64,000 nt of DNA from Psychroserpens algicola (GCF_014526325.1 NZ_JACNMJ010000003.1:62001-126000), one strand, 5' to 3'; numbered from the stretch's first letter, positions 1-9,254 are shown. Numbers and translations: made by a program. The notes: generated by a model not told the origin, from the sequence alone.

Positions 1-1838
1 CAGAATCTGGAATGAACTCCAGTTACTTTACAGTAGATTTAGATGGTTATCAAACCGATGTCAATGGCCTATTACTTATTGGTAGTAACTCGGTGAGTCC
101 TGTACCACAATTTCTCATTTCTGAAAATGTAATTCAAAATGGCGCAGATGCCGTTGCTATTTATCAGGCCGATGATACCGACTTCCCTGAAGGAACTGTC
201 GCAACCATAGATAATTTAATCGATGTGTTGCTTTACGATACTACAGATGCCGATGATACCGATATGATTGCTATTTTTAGTCAGGATCCGCGTTTTGCCA
301 CAATTCAGCAAATAAACGAAGGCTCGGGTAATAATACCAATTCAATTCAGCGTTTTGTAGATATGGATGATAATGTTACTTATACATCTACTACGCCTAC
401 ACCTCGACAATTAAATGATGGTAGCGGAATTGTGCTTAACGGAATCAGCATAGGTATTGCTCAATCTCAGTACGATGAAGATGAGAGTTTTGAAATTACC
501 TTTACTTCAGAAACTCCTGTAACTGAAAATTTGAACTTCAATATCTTATTAGATAATTTCGGATTTAATACCTCAGATTTTACTGGAAATACGTCACTAA
601 CAATTCCTATAAATCAAACAACAACATCTACTACAATTACTTTGGTAGATGACAGTGATGATGAAGGAGATGAAGTCACCAGAATACGTTTTGAAAGCCT
701 GCCTGCTGCATACCTAGCGCTAAATAACAATTTGCAAATTCGTATAGTGGATAACGATTTTACTATGGCAAATTTTGGAACGCCATTAAATCCTACCTTC
801 GGAAATGTAACCAGTACACAGCCATCAGGCTATTATAATTCATTAGATGGATTGGCAGACGATGATTTGCGTCAGGCTTTACAGGATATTATTGCCAACC
901 CAAATGTAGTAAGAGCTCAAACCTATGCCGATGTTTTAGATATTCTGGTTGAAGCCGATCAAAACCCTTTAAATAGTAATCAGGTCTGGTTGCTTTATAC
1001 CGAACAAGGTCGTGCAAAATTAGATTTACAAACAGGTTCTAATAACAACGGAAAATGGAATAGAGAACATACTTATCCAAGATCACGTGGCGGATTTTTT
1101 GATATTGAAGACGATGAAGTAGCCGATGGGAGAGACGTGTTCTGGACAACAAAAGCCGATTCATTACGTCATGGAAACTCTGATGCGCACGCACTTAGAG
1201 CTGCTGACGGACCAGAAAATAGTACACGAAACAATAAACATTACGGAGATCCGGCTTTAGGCGGCTATGATGGTTCTATGGCGTCAATGGAAGACCCGTT
1301 GCGACTGGGAGAAAGTTTCCGAGGTGATGTGGCGCGAAGTGTCCTGTATATGGAAATAAGATACAATGGCTTAGCAGTTGTTAATGGGTATCCTGAAAAT
1401 GGTCCAGGAGAATTAGGAGATTTGGCAACCTTACTGGATTGGCATAGAAATGATCCGCCAGACGATTATGAAATGAATCGTAATAATGTGGTGTACACAT
1501 GGCAGTTTAATAGAAATCCGTTTATTGATCAACCCGATTTGGTAGAATATATTTGGGGAACCGATGTAGGTAATGCCTGGGATCAAGAATTAAGTATTGC
1601 AGAGTTTGATGCAAATGCTATTCAGGTGCATCCTAATCCTACCAATGGAAGTGTGTCTATCAAGGGATTACAAAATGAAGCTGTAGTAGACGTTTTTTCT
1701 GTTGAAGGCAAATTGATACAATCGTTTGAGGTGAATTCAGCAAGTTCTGATGTACAACTTCATCTAGCGAAAGGGTTGTATTTGTTTCAAATTACGTCTG
1801 AACAACAATCAACAGTTAAAAAAATAATCGTTAATTAA
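1..1838 (+). CDS. secreted endonuclease I family protein with T9SS sorting domain (5' partial)
   Basis: Probably a secreted, non-specific nuclease of the endonuclease I (EndA/NucM-like) family. The reading frame is open to the window edge, so the first ATG at position 12 is probably internal and the signal peptide lies outside. Counting from that ATG, residues 1-140 resemble a lamin-tail-like domain. Residues about 145-252 resemble a Calx-beta module with an acidic DDSDDEGDE stretch. Residues about 274-510 carry the nuclease domain with the WNREHTYPRSRG signature. The last 75 residues (HPNPTNG start, KKIIVN end) are a type A T9SS sorting domain, so export by the type IX system and surface anchoring or release is expected. 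The gene is followed by a strong terminator. Confidence 0.9.
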   Translation, partial: ESGMNSSYFTVDLDGYQTDVNGLLLIGSNSVSPVPQFLISENVIQNGADAVAIYQADDTDFPEGTVATIDNLIDVLLYDTTDADDTDMIAIFSQDPRFATIQQINEGSGNNTNSIQRFVDMDDNVTYTSTTPTPRQLNDGSGIVLNGISIGIAQSQYDEDESFEITFTSETPVTENLNFNILLDNFGFNTSDFTGNTSLTIPINQTTTSTTITLVDDSDDEGDEVTRIRFESLPAAYLALNNNLQIRIVDNDFTMANFGTPLNPTFGNVTSTQPSGYYNSLDGLADDDLRQALQDIIANPNVVRAQTYADVLDILVEADQNPLNSNQVWLLYTEQGRAKLDLQTGSNNNGKWNREHTYPRSRGGFFDIEDDEVADGRDVFWTTKADSLRHGNSDAHALRAADGPENSTRNNKHYGDPALGGYDGSMASMEDPLRLGESFRGDVARSVLYMEIRYNGLAVVNGYPENGPGELGDLATLLDWHRNDPPDDYEMNRNNVVYTWQFNRNPFIDQPDLVEYIWGTDVGNAWDQELSIAEFDANAIQVHPNPTNGSVSIKGLQNEAVVDVFSVEGKLIQSFEVNSASSDVQLHLAKGLYLFQITSEQQSTVKKIIVN

Positions 1839-1860
1839 ACAATGTGTTCTAAATTAAAAG

Positions 1861-1893
1861 AGCGTCCTGAAATGTATCAGGACGCTTTTTTTT
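1861..1893 (+). terminator. intrinsic terminator after endonuclease gene
   Basis: AGCGTCCTGA, a 6-nt loop and TCAGGACGCT make a perfect 10-bp stem, followed by a run of eight T. It ends the endonuclease transcript and faces the end of the convergent M56 gene. Confidence 0.9.
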
Positions 1894-1908
1894 GGAGTTT
1901 GTTGATTA

Positions 1909-4083
1909 TTAATGACCAATTGCTCTAATAAATAATTTATCATTATTAGATTTTCCCATGACGATATTTGGAATCGCTTTTTCTTTCTCTTTCCAGCTTG
2001 AACTAGATTTTCTACCTTGATTATCGTCTAATGTAATTTTAATGCTAGTGATTTCACCAGCTTTATTGCGTCTAATTTTGCTGAATTTTGCGTCGATGCC
2101 GTGTGTTTTAAGTGCATTTTTTTGACGATCTAAAAACGCATCTGATGCGTCTTTGGTCAATACAAATTCTATTACTTTAATATCTTCATCATCATCGATA
2201 TACTCAATCTCACTAACTTCTACAGTCCAAGGACTGTTGTCTTCTCTTTCAACCAGAATAGGCTTGTTTTTGCTTGTAAATATTTTAGATTTATCACCAG
2301 CTTTAGAGTTTATAACAATTACGCCATTCTGCCCTTTTTCACCATAAGCTTTTACCGCATTATCGTCTTTTAAAACCTCAACGCTCATAATGTAGTTAGA
2401 ATCAAGTGTTCTTAATTGTTTTTCGGATGCTTCTTTGCCGTTTATGATAATAAGTGGTTGCTTTGCGTCTTTGTTTCTGTACCTGAACTCAACTTCTGAA
2501 TCACCATCATTATTCATAAAAAGGCTATTAGAGCCTTTTTTAGTCATAACGATGACGCCATTTTTTCCTTTGTCTCCAAAATATTCTAAGGCTGTTTTAC
2601 CTTTTAATACATCAATAGACTGAATTTCATCAGAATCAATGTCCTCAAACAATGATTTTTTAACCACTTTTCCGTCTACAACGAATAGAGGTTCTTCTGA
2701 TGCTGTAATAAAGATATTTGAATCACTACTGCTCTTAGTTATCACCTTAGTTTTTGGTGCATTTTTATAAATAACAATCTTGTCTTCCTTTTTATTATTA
2801 TCAGATTTGATATCTTCTTCCTCGTCGTCCTCTTCAAACACATATACATTAGCTCCTGTGCCTTGAACTTTTGTGCTACCATCTTTGGTTTCGTAGGTAA
2901 AAGTGTTTTTGTGTTTTTTTATTGAGCCTACACTAAAAGTTTCACCATCACGTTTAAAGTGAAATGCTTCAATGCCTTTGTCTCCATTAATATTATAATT
3001 AGCAGATTGACCATCACCTTTAAAATCAGTTTTAATGCTGGTGATTTGACCATCGCTATTGCGTTTTACATTTTTATATGTAAATGTGATGCCTTCATCA
3101 GCAAGTTGTTCCTGAATGGCTTTCAACTCGTCATCAGTAGTATCTTTAGTAATTGTGACTTCTGTAATTCCTTTTTCCGAAGTAGAAGTCTCAGTAGTTT
3201 TTGATGTTTCGGAAGGGGATTCGATATAAATTTCCTTGATGCTAAAACTCATCATAAACAAAGCAATAACAGGTAATACTATGATGAACTTTAATTGATG
3301 TAGTTTGTTAGATTTTGATTTGTGTAACATAACGATTCGTTTTTTGATTAATGATGTATAAAATTGATTTGTGAAGGCTAATTGATGGTTTTTAACGCTA
3401 GCCTTTAATAAAACTGTTTGATAGCTTTTGCCACATTTAGATATGTGTTGCGCTTTTTGATCAGCTATAAATTCTAAATTTTGTTGTAATGCTTTTTTGT
3501 AAAGCCAGATAAATGGATTAAACCAAAATAAAACACACGAAAGTTGCACTATTAAAATGTCAATAGAATGCCATTCTCTTATATGTACTTTTTCATGATT
3601 AATAATATGAGTTAGTTCTTGTTTTTGAAACTGAGCCGGATTGTAAACAATACGATTAAAGAATGAAAAAGGCGAAACAGGTTCGGTGGTTTCCATAAGT
3701 TTATAAGGCGATTCTAAAGTTGTTTTGCTCTTCTTTAATACCTTTCTAAGTGATAGGAATTCCAAAATCAATTTGCCAGAGAAAAATAAAATGCCAGCAA
3801 AATAAAGCCATACAGCTAGTTTTAGGTAATTAAAAGGTTCTGCTTCGTCAATTGTAGGTGTGAGAAGTAGATTTTCAGTGTTGTAACTGTATTCGAAATT
3901 TGATGTAATAGGTGTGTATTCAATATAATTTGGGATAACTATTGCCGGAATAATAAAGGCAAATAGCAATCCTGAAATAAAGAACCAGCGATTGGCTTGA
4001 AAAAAAGTGTCACGCTGTAAAAACAACTGATAGCACAGATAAAAAATAACGATTACAGCTGATGATTTTAACAAATAGTCCAT
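1909..4083 (-). CDS. M56 (BlaR1/MecR1-type) membrane metallopeptidase with plug-like repeats
   Basis: A signal-transducing membrane protease of the BlaR1/MecR1 family. The N-terminus has four hydrophobic segments (about 5-22, 34-52, 86-105, 172-195) around a zinc motif HEKVH at 163-167, with a downstream E-x3-D (NLEFIAD, about 203-208). A further hydrophobic segment near 265-285 precedes a long periplasmic part. That part lacks a penicillin-binding domain. It has two copies of a TonB-plug-like motif (VDGK...VLKGKTALEYFGDKGKNGVIV near 462-515, and a second near 539-592) and two copies of another module (near 307-365 and 636-690). The BlaI-type repressor gene lies 2 bp upstream, so both are probably one autoregulated operon. 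The inducing ligand cannot be deduced. Confidence 0.88.
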   Translation of the reverse strand: MDYLLKSSAVIVIFYLCYQLFLQRDTFFQANRWFFISGLLFAFIIPAIVIPNYIEYTPITSNFEYSYNTENLLLTPTIDEAEPFNYLKLAVWLYFAGILFFSGKLILEFLSLRKVLKKSKTTLESPYKLMETTEPVSPFSFFNRIVYNPAQFQKQELTHIINHEKVHIREWHSIDILIVQLSCVLFWFNPFIWLYKKALQQNLEFIADQKAQHISKCGKSYQTVLLKASVKNHQLAFTNQFYTSLIKKRIVMLHKSKSNKLHQLKFIIVLPVIALFMMSFSIKEIYIESPSETSKTTETSTSEKGITEVTITKDTTDDELKAIQEQLADEGITFTYKNVKRNSDGQITSIKTDFKGDGQSANYNINGDKGIEAFHFKRDGETFSVGSIKKHKNTFTYETKDGSTKVQGTGANVYVFEEDDEEEDIKSDNNKKEDKIVIYKNAPKTKVITKSSSDSNIFITASEEPLFVVDGKVVKKSLFEDIDSDEIQSIDVLKGKTALEYFGDKGKNGVIVMTKKGSNSLFMNNDGDSEVEFRYRNKDAKQPLIIINGKEASEKQLRTLDSNYIMSVEVLKDDNAVKAYGEKGQNGVIVINSKAGDKSKIFTSKNKPILVEREDNSPWTVEVSEIEYIDDDEDIKVIEFVLTKDASDAFLDRQKNALKTHGIDAKFSKIRRNKAGEITSIKITLDDNQGRKSSSSWKEKEKAIPNIVMGKSNNDKLFIRAIGH

Positions 4084-4085
4084 AA

Positions 4086-4445
4086 TTAATTCTTTTTTTC
4101 AATTAAAGCAATTATCTCCTTGAGTTCATCAACACTAATTTTTTCTTCTTTAGCAAAAAAAGAAACCACATTTTTATAAGAGTTATTAAAGTAGTTTTCA
4201 ATAGCTGTATTCATAAACCGCGTTTTATAGGCTTCTTTACTTATAATAGGGTAGTATTGATGTGTTTTTCCATAAGCATTATAACTCACATATCCTTTTT
4301 CTTCTAAATGTCTAATTATAGTTGACAATGTATTGTAGTGAGGTTTGTCATCTTTAATTTCGGCAAGTACATCTTTAACAAAAGCTTTTTCAAGCTTCCA
4401 TAAGATATGCATGACTTCTTCTTCTTTATTGGTGAGTTTTAGCAT
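4086..4445 (-). CDS. BlaI/MecI-family transcriptional repressor
   Basis: A 119-residue winged-helix repressor of the BlaI/MecI/CopY family. The N-terminal half has the typical start (LTNKEEEVMHILWKLEKAFVKDV) and the wing region EEKGYVSYNAYGKTHQYYPI. The C-terminal helices would dimerise and carry the site cut on induction. It is the first gene of a two-gene operon with the M56 protease (gap 2 bp), the standard arrangement in which the protease relieves repression. A cluster of TAGTT/AACTA boxes lies just upstream and is the likely autoregulatory operator. Length and layout are normal for the family. Confidence 0.93.
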   Translation of the reverse strand: MLKLTNKEEEVMHILWKLEKAFVKDVLAEIKDDKPHYNTLSTIIRHLEEKGYVSYNAYGKTHQYYPIISKEAYKTRFMNTAIENYFNNSYKNVVSFFAKEEKISVDELKEIIALIEKKN

Positions 4446-4480
4446 TGTTTTTTGTGCTTTGAGATTGTCTAAACAAATCT

Positions 4481-4527
4481 ATAACTATTTTTGTAGTTAT
4501 ACAACTATATAATTAGTTATTTAACTA
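4481..4527. promoter_or_regulatory. putative BlaI operator: five alternating TAGTT/AACTA boxes
   Basis: ATAACTA (4481-4487), TAGTTAT (4494-4500), AACTA (4503-4507), TAGTTAT (4514-4520) and AACTA (4523-4527) form overlapping inverted repeats. One of them is TTGTA-4 nt-TACAA at 4491-4504, close to the TACA/TGTA core known for BlaI/MecI operators. The cluster begins about 35 bp upstream of the repressor start, where autoregulation would act. Confidence 0.6.
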
Positions 4528-4593
4528 AAAATTAAGTTTTCAGAATTAGAAAGAAGGAGTGCTTTAAATTATTTTACAGTATTCAAATTATAG

Positions 4594-4601
4594 TATCTTC
4601 G
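4594..4601 (+). promoter_or_regulatory. -7 element TATCTTCG of the antiporter gene
   Basis: A match to the flavobacterial -7 box (TAnnTTTG, with the common TTCG variant). It puts the transcript start a few bases before the antiporter ATG. No clear -33 box was seen. Confidence 0.45.
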
Positions 4602-4617
4602 CAAAAATTTAATGTTT

Positions 4618-5565
4618 ATGAGTCTAGTCTGGATAATCTTGGGATTAATACTGTTGGTAATAGGAGGTGAGTTTTTGGTTCGATCTTCTGTAGCTTTATC
4701 GTTTAAATTAAACATATCTAAAATGGTTATTGGTATGACGGTTGTAAGTTTTGCAACATCTGCTCCAGAATTATTGGTTAGTTTAAATGCTGCCTTAACA
4801 GGGTCTCCAGCGATTGCGATAAACAATGTGATTGGTTCTAATATTGCTAATATTGGATTAGTCTTAGGAATTACAGCATTGGTAAGTTCTATTGCTGTAG
4901 ATAAGTCATTTTATAAGCTCAACTGGCCCGTTATGATGCTGTTTTCAATAGCGTTGTATTATTTTCTATATAATGACAACCAATTAATACCTCTAGAAGG
5001 AGCGGTTCTGTTTGGTGCATTAATTATCTTTTTAATTGTGCTTATTAAATCAGCAAAAAAGGATAAAGTAATCGAAGATGTTGATGATAGTCTTGCTGTA
5101 GTATCCAATTTCAAAATTGTTTTATGGTTGCTTATTGGAGCTCTTGCATTGTATTTTGGTTCAGAATGGTTAGTGGATGGCGCAAAAGATTTAGCTGCCG
5201 CATTAGGTGTCAGTGATGCTGTAATTGCCGCTACAGTTATTGCCATAGGTACAAGTGTTCCTGAGTTGGCAGCTTCGGTAATTGCAGCTGTAAAAAAGGA
5301 AAAAGCATTATCTCTCGGAAATTTAATTGGCTCCAATATATTTAATATTGGTTCGGTTTTGGGGCTTACCTCTATAATAAAAACGATTCCTGTAACGGAT
5401 AGTGCAATTTTAAATCGTGATATCTTTTGGATGTTGGCTTTTGCTGCAGTTTTAATTCCCTTAATAATAATCCCAAAGAAATTTCAGATATCCAGATATA
5501 AAGGTTTGCTGTTGGTAGTTGCTTATGGAGCGTTTATTTTTATGGCGTTTAAATCTCAGGCATAA
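4618..5565 (+). CDS. calcium/sodium antiporter (CaCA family, YrbG-like)
   Basis: An inner-membrane cation/Ca2+ exchanger with about ten hydrophobic segments. The two inverted alpha repeats are plain. The first has FATSAPELLVS and IGSNIANIGLVLGI; the second has AIGTSVPELAAS and IGSNIFNIGSVLGL. These carry the acidic and asparagine residues that bind the cations. An ATG six bases earlier (4612) is also possible, but the start used here fits family N-termini (MSLVWIILGL) and leaves a more normal leader after the -7 box. The gene stands alone, divergent from the BlaI operon and convergent with glutamine synthetase, with a shared two-way terminator. Confidence 0.92.
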   Translation: MSLVWIILGLILLVIGGEFLVRSSVALSFKLNISKMVIGMTVVSFATSAPELLVSLNAALTGSPAIAINNVIGSNIANIGLVLGITALVSSIAVDKSFYKLNWPVMMLFSIALYYFLYNDNQLIPLEGAVLFGALIIFLIVLIKSAKKDKVIEDVDDSLAVVSNFKIVLWLLIGALALYFGSEWLVDGAKDLAAALGVSDAVIAATVIAIGTSVPELAASVIAAVKKEKALSLGNLIGSNIFNIGSVLGLTSIIKTIPVTDSAILNRDIFWMLAFAAVLIPLIIIPKKFQISRYKGLLLVVAYGAFIFMAFKSQA

Positions 5566-5602
5566 AAAAAACGCCTTCTAAAAATTTAGAAGACGCTTTT
5601 AT
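5564..5602. terminator. bidirectional terminator between antiporter and glutamine synthetase II
   Basis: An inverted repeat (CGCCTTCTAAA / TTTAGAAGACG, one G-T pair) at 5572-5596 is flanked by A-run and T-run, so it can work for both converging genes. Confidence 0.8.
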
Positions 5603-5622
5603 GAACAAAAGTTTTTAATAAT

Positions 5623-6642
5623 CTAGCTAATATCTGCAGATTTCACAGTCTTGATGATGCGACCTGCAATTTTGTATGGGTCACCATTTGAAGCTGGACG
5701 ACGATCTTCTAACCATCCTTTCCATCCTTTCTCAACCGTAATAATTGGAATACGAATTGATGCGCCTCTATCAGAAACACCATAACTAAAATCGTTAATT
5801 GAAGCTGTTTCATGTAAGCCAGTTAAACGTTGGTCGTTAAACTCACCATATACTTCGATGTGTTCTTTTACAACAGGTCTGAAAGCTTCACATATTTTTT
5901 CATAAGTTTCTTTGCTGCCACAAGTTCTCAATGTTGTATTAGAGAAATTGGCATGCATTCCAGAACCATTCCAATCCATATCTTTTCCTAATGGTTTTGG
6001 GTGGTATTCAATATAATAACCGTATTGTTCTGTTAAACGGTCTAACAAATAACGTGCTACCCAAATTTCATCTCCAGCTTTCTTTGCGCCTTTTGCAAAT
6101 AATTGGAACTCCCATTGTCCTGAAGCCACTTCCTGATTGATACCTTCAAAATTCAATCCGGCAGCAATACATAAATCAGCATGCTCTTCAACTAAATCTC
6201 TTCCGTGTGTATTTTTTCCACCAACAGAGCAGTAATACATACCTTGAGGAGCAGGATATCCACCTATTGGGAAACCTAAAGGTAATTGTGTTTTTGTGTC
6301 CATGATAAAATACTCTTGCTCAAAACCGAACCAGAAGTCATTATCTTCATCTTCAATAGTTGCTCTCCCGTTAGATTCGTGAGGTGTGCCATCTGCATTA
6401 AGAACTTCAGTCATTACTAAATAGCCATTCTTTCTAGCAGGATCTGGATAAATAGCCACAGGTTTTAATAAGCAGTCTGAAGAACCTCCTTCTGCTTGTC
6501 TTGTTGAACTTCCATCAAAAGACCAAATAGGACAATCTTCTAATTTACCACTAAAGTCTTCTTCAACTTTAGTTTTACTTCTCATGTTTTGCGTTGGTTT
6601 GTAACCATCTAACCAAATGTATTCTAACTTTGATTTGCTCAT
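5623..6642 (-). CDS. glutamine synthetase type II
   Basis: Makes glutamine from glutamate, ammonia and ATP in the cytoplasm. At 339 residues it is short and matches the eukaryote-like GSII class, not the 470-residue GSI. A beta-grasp start (LEYIWLDGYKPTQNMRSK, WSFDGSSTRQAEG) is followed by a catalytic domain with FGFEQEYF, the metal-binding GINQEVASGQWEFQ region, and NGSGMHANFS for ATP/glutamate. SIRIP near the C-terminus is also typical. It is divergent from a class III enzyme gene across 184 bp, which suggests joint nitrogen control. I see no truncation. Confidence 0.95.
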   Translation of the reverse strand: MSKSKLEYIWLDGYKPTQNMRSKTKVEEDFSGKLEDCPIWSFDGSSTRQAEGGSSDCLLKPVAIYPDPARKNGYLVMTEVLNADGTPHESNGRATIEDEDNDFWFGFEQEYFIMDTKTQLPLGFPIGGYPAPQGMYYCSVGGKNTHGRDLVEEHADLCIAAGLNFEGINQEVASGQWEFQLFAKGAKKAGDEIWVARYLLDRLTEQYGYYIEYHPKPLGKDMDWNGSGMHANFSNTTLRTCGSKETYEKICEAFRPVVKEHIEVYGEFNDQRLTGLHETASINDFSYGVSDRGASIRIPIITVEKGWKGWLEDRRPASNGDPYKIAGRIIKTVKSADIS

Positions 6643-6747
6643 GTTGTGTTTAATTTAAAAATTTAAAGAGCAAATATTGCAATTTTTATGGTTTAGTCAA
6701 AAAAAAGAGGGGTGTTTTAAGTTAAATGTTATTAACAATTATTTATA

Positions 6748-6763
6748 CCCTAATTTTTTAGGG
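6748..6763. promoter_or_regulatory. inverted repeat CCCTAA-4 nt-TTAGGG between divergent glutamine synthetase genes
   Basis: A perfect 6-bp inverted repeat around TTTT, about 30 bp upstream of the -7 box of the class III gene. It is the only G/C-containing symmetric element in this AT-rich spacer. It could be an operator for a nitrogen regulator, but that is only inferred. Confidence 0.35.
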
Positions 6764-6792
6764 GTTAAATCGATGAATATTTAATTATTGTT

Positions 6793-6800
6793 TAAATTTG
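6793..6800 (+). promoter_or_regulatory. -7 element TAAATTTG of the class III glutamine synthetase gene
   Basis: An exact TAnnTTTG match ending 26 bp before the ATG of the type III glutamine synthetase gene. No good -33 TTG was found at normal spacing. Confidence 0.55.
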
Positions 6801-6826
6801 CATCATAAAAATATTAAATTAACAAT

Positions 6827-9013
6827 ATGTCAACTTTAAGATTTCATGCTTTAAAAGAAGTGTTCAACCATAAACCGGTTCGTGTCGAAGAAAATATAAG
6901 ACGTTCAGAATTGTTTGGGTCAAATGTGTTTAACGAATCTACAATGCGTCAATACCTAACAAAAGAAGCTTATGAAAGTGTTATGGATGCCGTTGGTAAA
7001 GGTTCTAAAATTGATAGAATTGTTGCGGATCATATCTCTACAGGAATGAAAGAATGGGCTATCTCTAAAGGTGCAACTCATTATACACATTGGTTTCAGC
7101 CTTTAACAGGAGCAACTGCTGAAAAGCATGATGCTTTTTTTGAAACGATAGGAAATGGTTTGGCAATTGAAAAGTTTGGCGGCGGACAACTCGTTCAGCA
7201 AGAACCAGACGCGTCAAGTTTTCCTAACGGAGGAATTAGAAATACATTTGAAGCTCGTGGTTATACAGCTTGGGATCCAACATCTCCAGCTTTTATTTTT
7301 GGAACCACTTTATGTATTCCAACTGTTTTTGTGGCTTATACTGGAGAAGCTCTCGATTATAAAACACCATTATTACGTGCACTTCAAGCTGTTGATTCAG
7401 CGGCAGTAGCCGTTTGTAAATATTTTGATAAAAATGTAAAAAAAGTAAATGCTTCACTTGGTTGGGAGCAGGAATACTTTTTAATAGATAACGGTCTGGC
7501 TATGTCACGACCAGATATTGTATTGACAGGACGTACACTTTTAGGCCATTCGCCTGCTAAAGGTCAACAATTAGATGATCATTATTTTGGTACAATACCT
7601 AACAGGGCAATGGCTTACATGCGCGATTTAGAAACGGAGTGCATGTTGTTAGGTATTCCAGTAAAAACAAGGCATAATGAAGTAGCGCCTAATCAGTTTG
7701 AATTGGCTCCAATTTTTGAAGAAGCTAACCTGGCTGTGGATCATAATTCATTGTTAATGGATGTCATGGATAAAATAGCAGAACGCCATAATTTTAAAGT
7801 GCTATTTCATGAAAAACCATTTGCAGGAGTTAATGGGTCTGGAAAACACAATAACTGGAGTTTAAGTACAAATACAGGTGTGAATCTACTGAGTCCGGGA
7901 AAAACACCGATGAGCAACCTTCAGTTTTTAACCTTTTTTATTAATACGATTAAAGCGGTTTATGATAATGAAGAATTGTTAAGAGCTGCTATTGCTTCTG
8001 CTAGTAATGATCATCGTTTGGGAGCAAATGAAGCACCACCTGCTATAATTTCAGTATTTATTGGTGAACAGTTAACTAAAGTATTAGATGAACTTGAAAA
8101 CGTCACTAACGGAAAATTATCACCTCAGGAAAAAACAGATTTAAAGTTAAATGTTGTTGGTAAAATTCCTGATGTTCTTCTTGATAATACCGACAGAAAT
8201 AGAACGTCTCCATTCGCATTTACAGGAAACAAGTTTGAGTTTAGAGCTGTAGGTTCTACTGCAAATTGTGCCAACCCGATGACCATTTTAAATGCTATAG
8301 TGGCAAAGCAACTCATCGATTTTAGAAATGAAGTAGAGGCTTTAATTTCTAAAAAGGATATGAAAAAAGACGATGCTATATTTAATGTACTAAGAGAATA
8401 TATTAAGACATCTAAACCTATCCTTTTTGAAGGAAATGGATATGGTGAAGCTTGGGAAAAAGAGGCTAAAAAACGCGGATTAAGTAATAACAAGACAACG
8501 CCAGAAGCTTTGAAAGCCAAAGTATCTAAACAAGCTATCAAAATGTTTGACGATCTAGGAGTCATGAATAAAGTTGAATCTGAAGCGCGTTATGAAATTG
8601 AAATGGAAGAATACGTATTAAGAATTCAAATTGAAGGTCGTGTTCTTGGTGATATTGCAAGAAATCATGTTGTGCCTACAGCTGTTCGTTATCAAAATAT
8701 ATTAATTGATAATGTCAAAGGACTTAAAGAAATTTATGGAACATCGTTCAAAAACCTGGCTAAAGAGCAGCTTAATCTCATAGAAGAAATATCAAATCAT
8801 ATAGAAGGTATCAACTCTAATGTGACTAAAATGACAGCAGAACGTAAAAATGCCAATGCTATTGAGAGTCTTGAGAAAAAAGCTAGTGTTTATTGTAATA
8901 AAGTTAAGCCGCTTTTTGATGATATCAGATACCACTGTGATAAATTAGAATTACTTGTAGATGACGAACTTTGGCCTCTTACAAAATATAGAGAATTACT
9001 ATTTACTAAGTAA
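6827..9013 (+). CDS. glnN: glutamine synthetase type III
   Basis: The large glutamine synthetase typical of Bacteroidetes and cyanobacteria, 728 residues. It starts with the GSIII-specific N-terminal domain (RFHALKEVFNHKPVRVEE). It then has GATAEKHDAF, LGWEQEYFLID, RHNEVAPNQFELAPIFEEAN, and FHEKPFAGVNGSGKHNNWS for substrate and metal binding, and ends with a long helical tail. It works as a cytoplasmic dodecamer in ammonia assimilation. Having this gene divergent from a GSII gene gives the cell two unrelated-class isoenzymes under one intergenic region. No terminator is obvious directly after it. Confidence 0.96.
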   Translation: MSTLRFHALKEVFNHKPVRVEENIRRSELFGSNVFNESTMRQYLTKEAYESVMDAVGKGSKIDRIVADHISTGMKEWAISKGATHYTHWFQPLTGATAEKHDAFFETIGNGLAIEKFGGGQLVQQEPDASSFPNGGIRNTFEARGYTAWDPTSPAFIFGTTLCIPTVFVAYTGEALDYKTPLLRALQAVDSAAVAVCKYFDKNVKKVNASLGWEQEYFLIDNGLAMSRPDIVLTGRTLLGHSPAKGQQLDDHYFGTIPNRAMAYMRDLETECMLLGIPVKTRHNEVAPNQFELAPIFEEANLAVDHNSLLMDVMDKIAERHNFKVLFHEKPFAGVNGSGKHNNWSLSTNTGVNLLSPGKTPMSNLQFLTFFINTIKAVYDNEELLRAAIASASNDHRLGANEAPPAIISVFIGEQLTKVLDELENVTNGKLSPQEKTDLKLNVVGKIPDVLLDNTDRNRTSPFAFTGNKFEFRAVGSTANCANPMTILNAIVAKQLIDFRNEVEALISKKDMKKDDAIFNVLREYIKTSKPILFEGNGYGEAWEKEAKKRGLSNNKTTPEALKAKVSKQAIKMFDDLGVMNKVESEARYEIEMEEYVLRIQIEGRVLGDIARNHVVPTAVRYQNILIDNVKGLKEIYGTSFKNLAKEQLNLIEEISNHIEGINSNVTKMTAERKNANAIESLEKKASVYCNKVKPLFDDIRYHCDKLELLVDDELWPLTKYRELLFTK

Positions 9014-9254
9014 AACGAGATCTAGAGATTAAAAAGTAAACACTTTAACTAGTATTCTAAGCGCGTAGTCGAGTTTATAATAACAAACATTAAATAATTA
9101 TAGTTATTTGAGCAACAATTGTTTTTGGCTTATTAAACCCTCAACCTTTGCCAAAGCTAATGACGACAATTGTTTCTTGATTAATAGTCCATTGTATTTA
9201 TAACCCTAAATTAATGATTGAATGCTTATAACATTCAAGCAAAACAATGTGATT

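Noticed and set aside
9014-9254. A gene or RNA in the 240-bp gap after the class III glutamine synthetase gene
   Set aside because: It holds only AT-rich DNA with two AACAATTG(TT) palindromes; no frame, promoter plus terminator pair, or conserved fold was visible.
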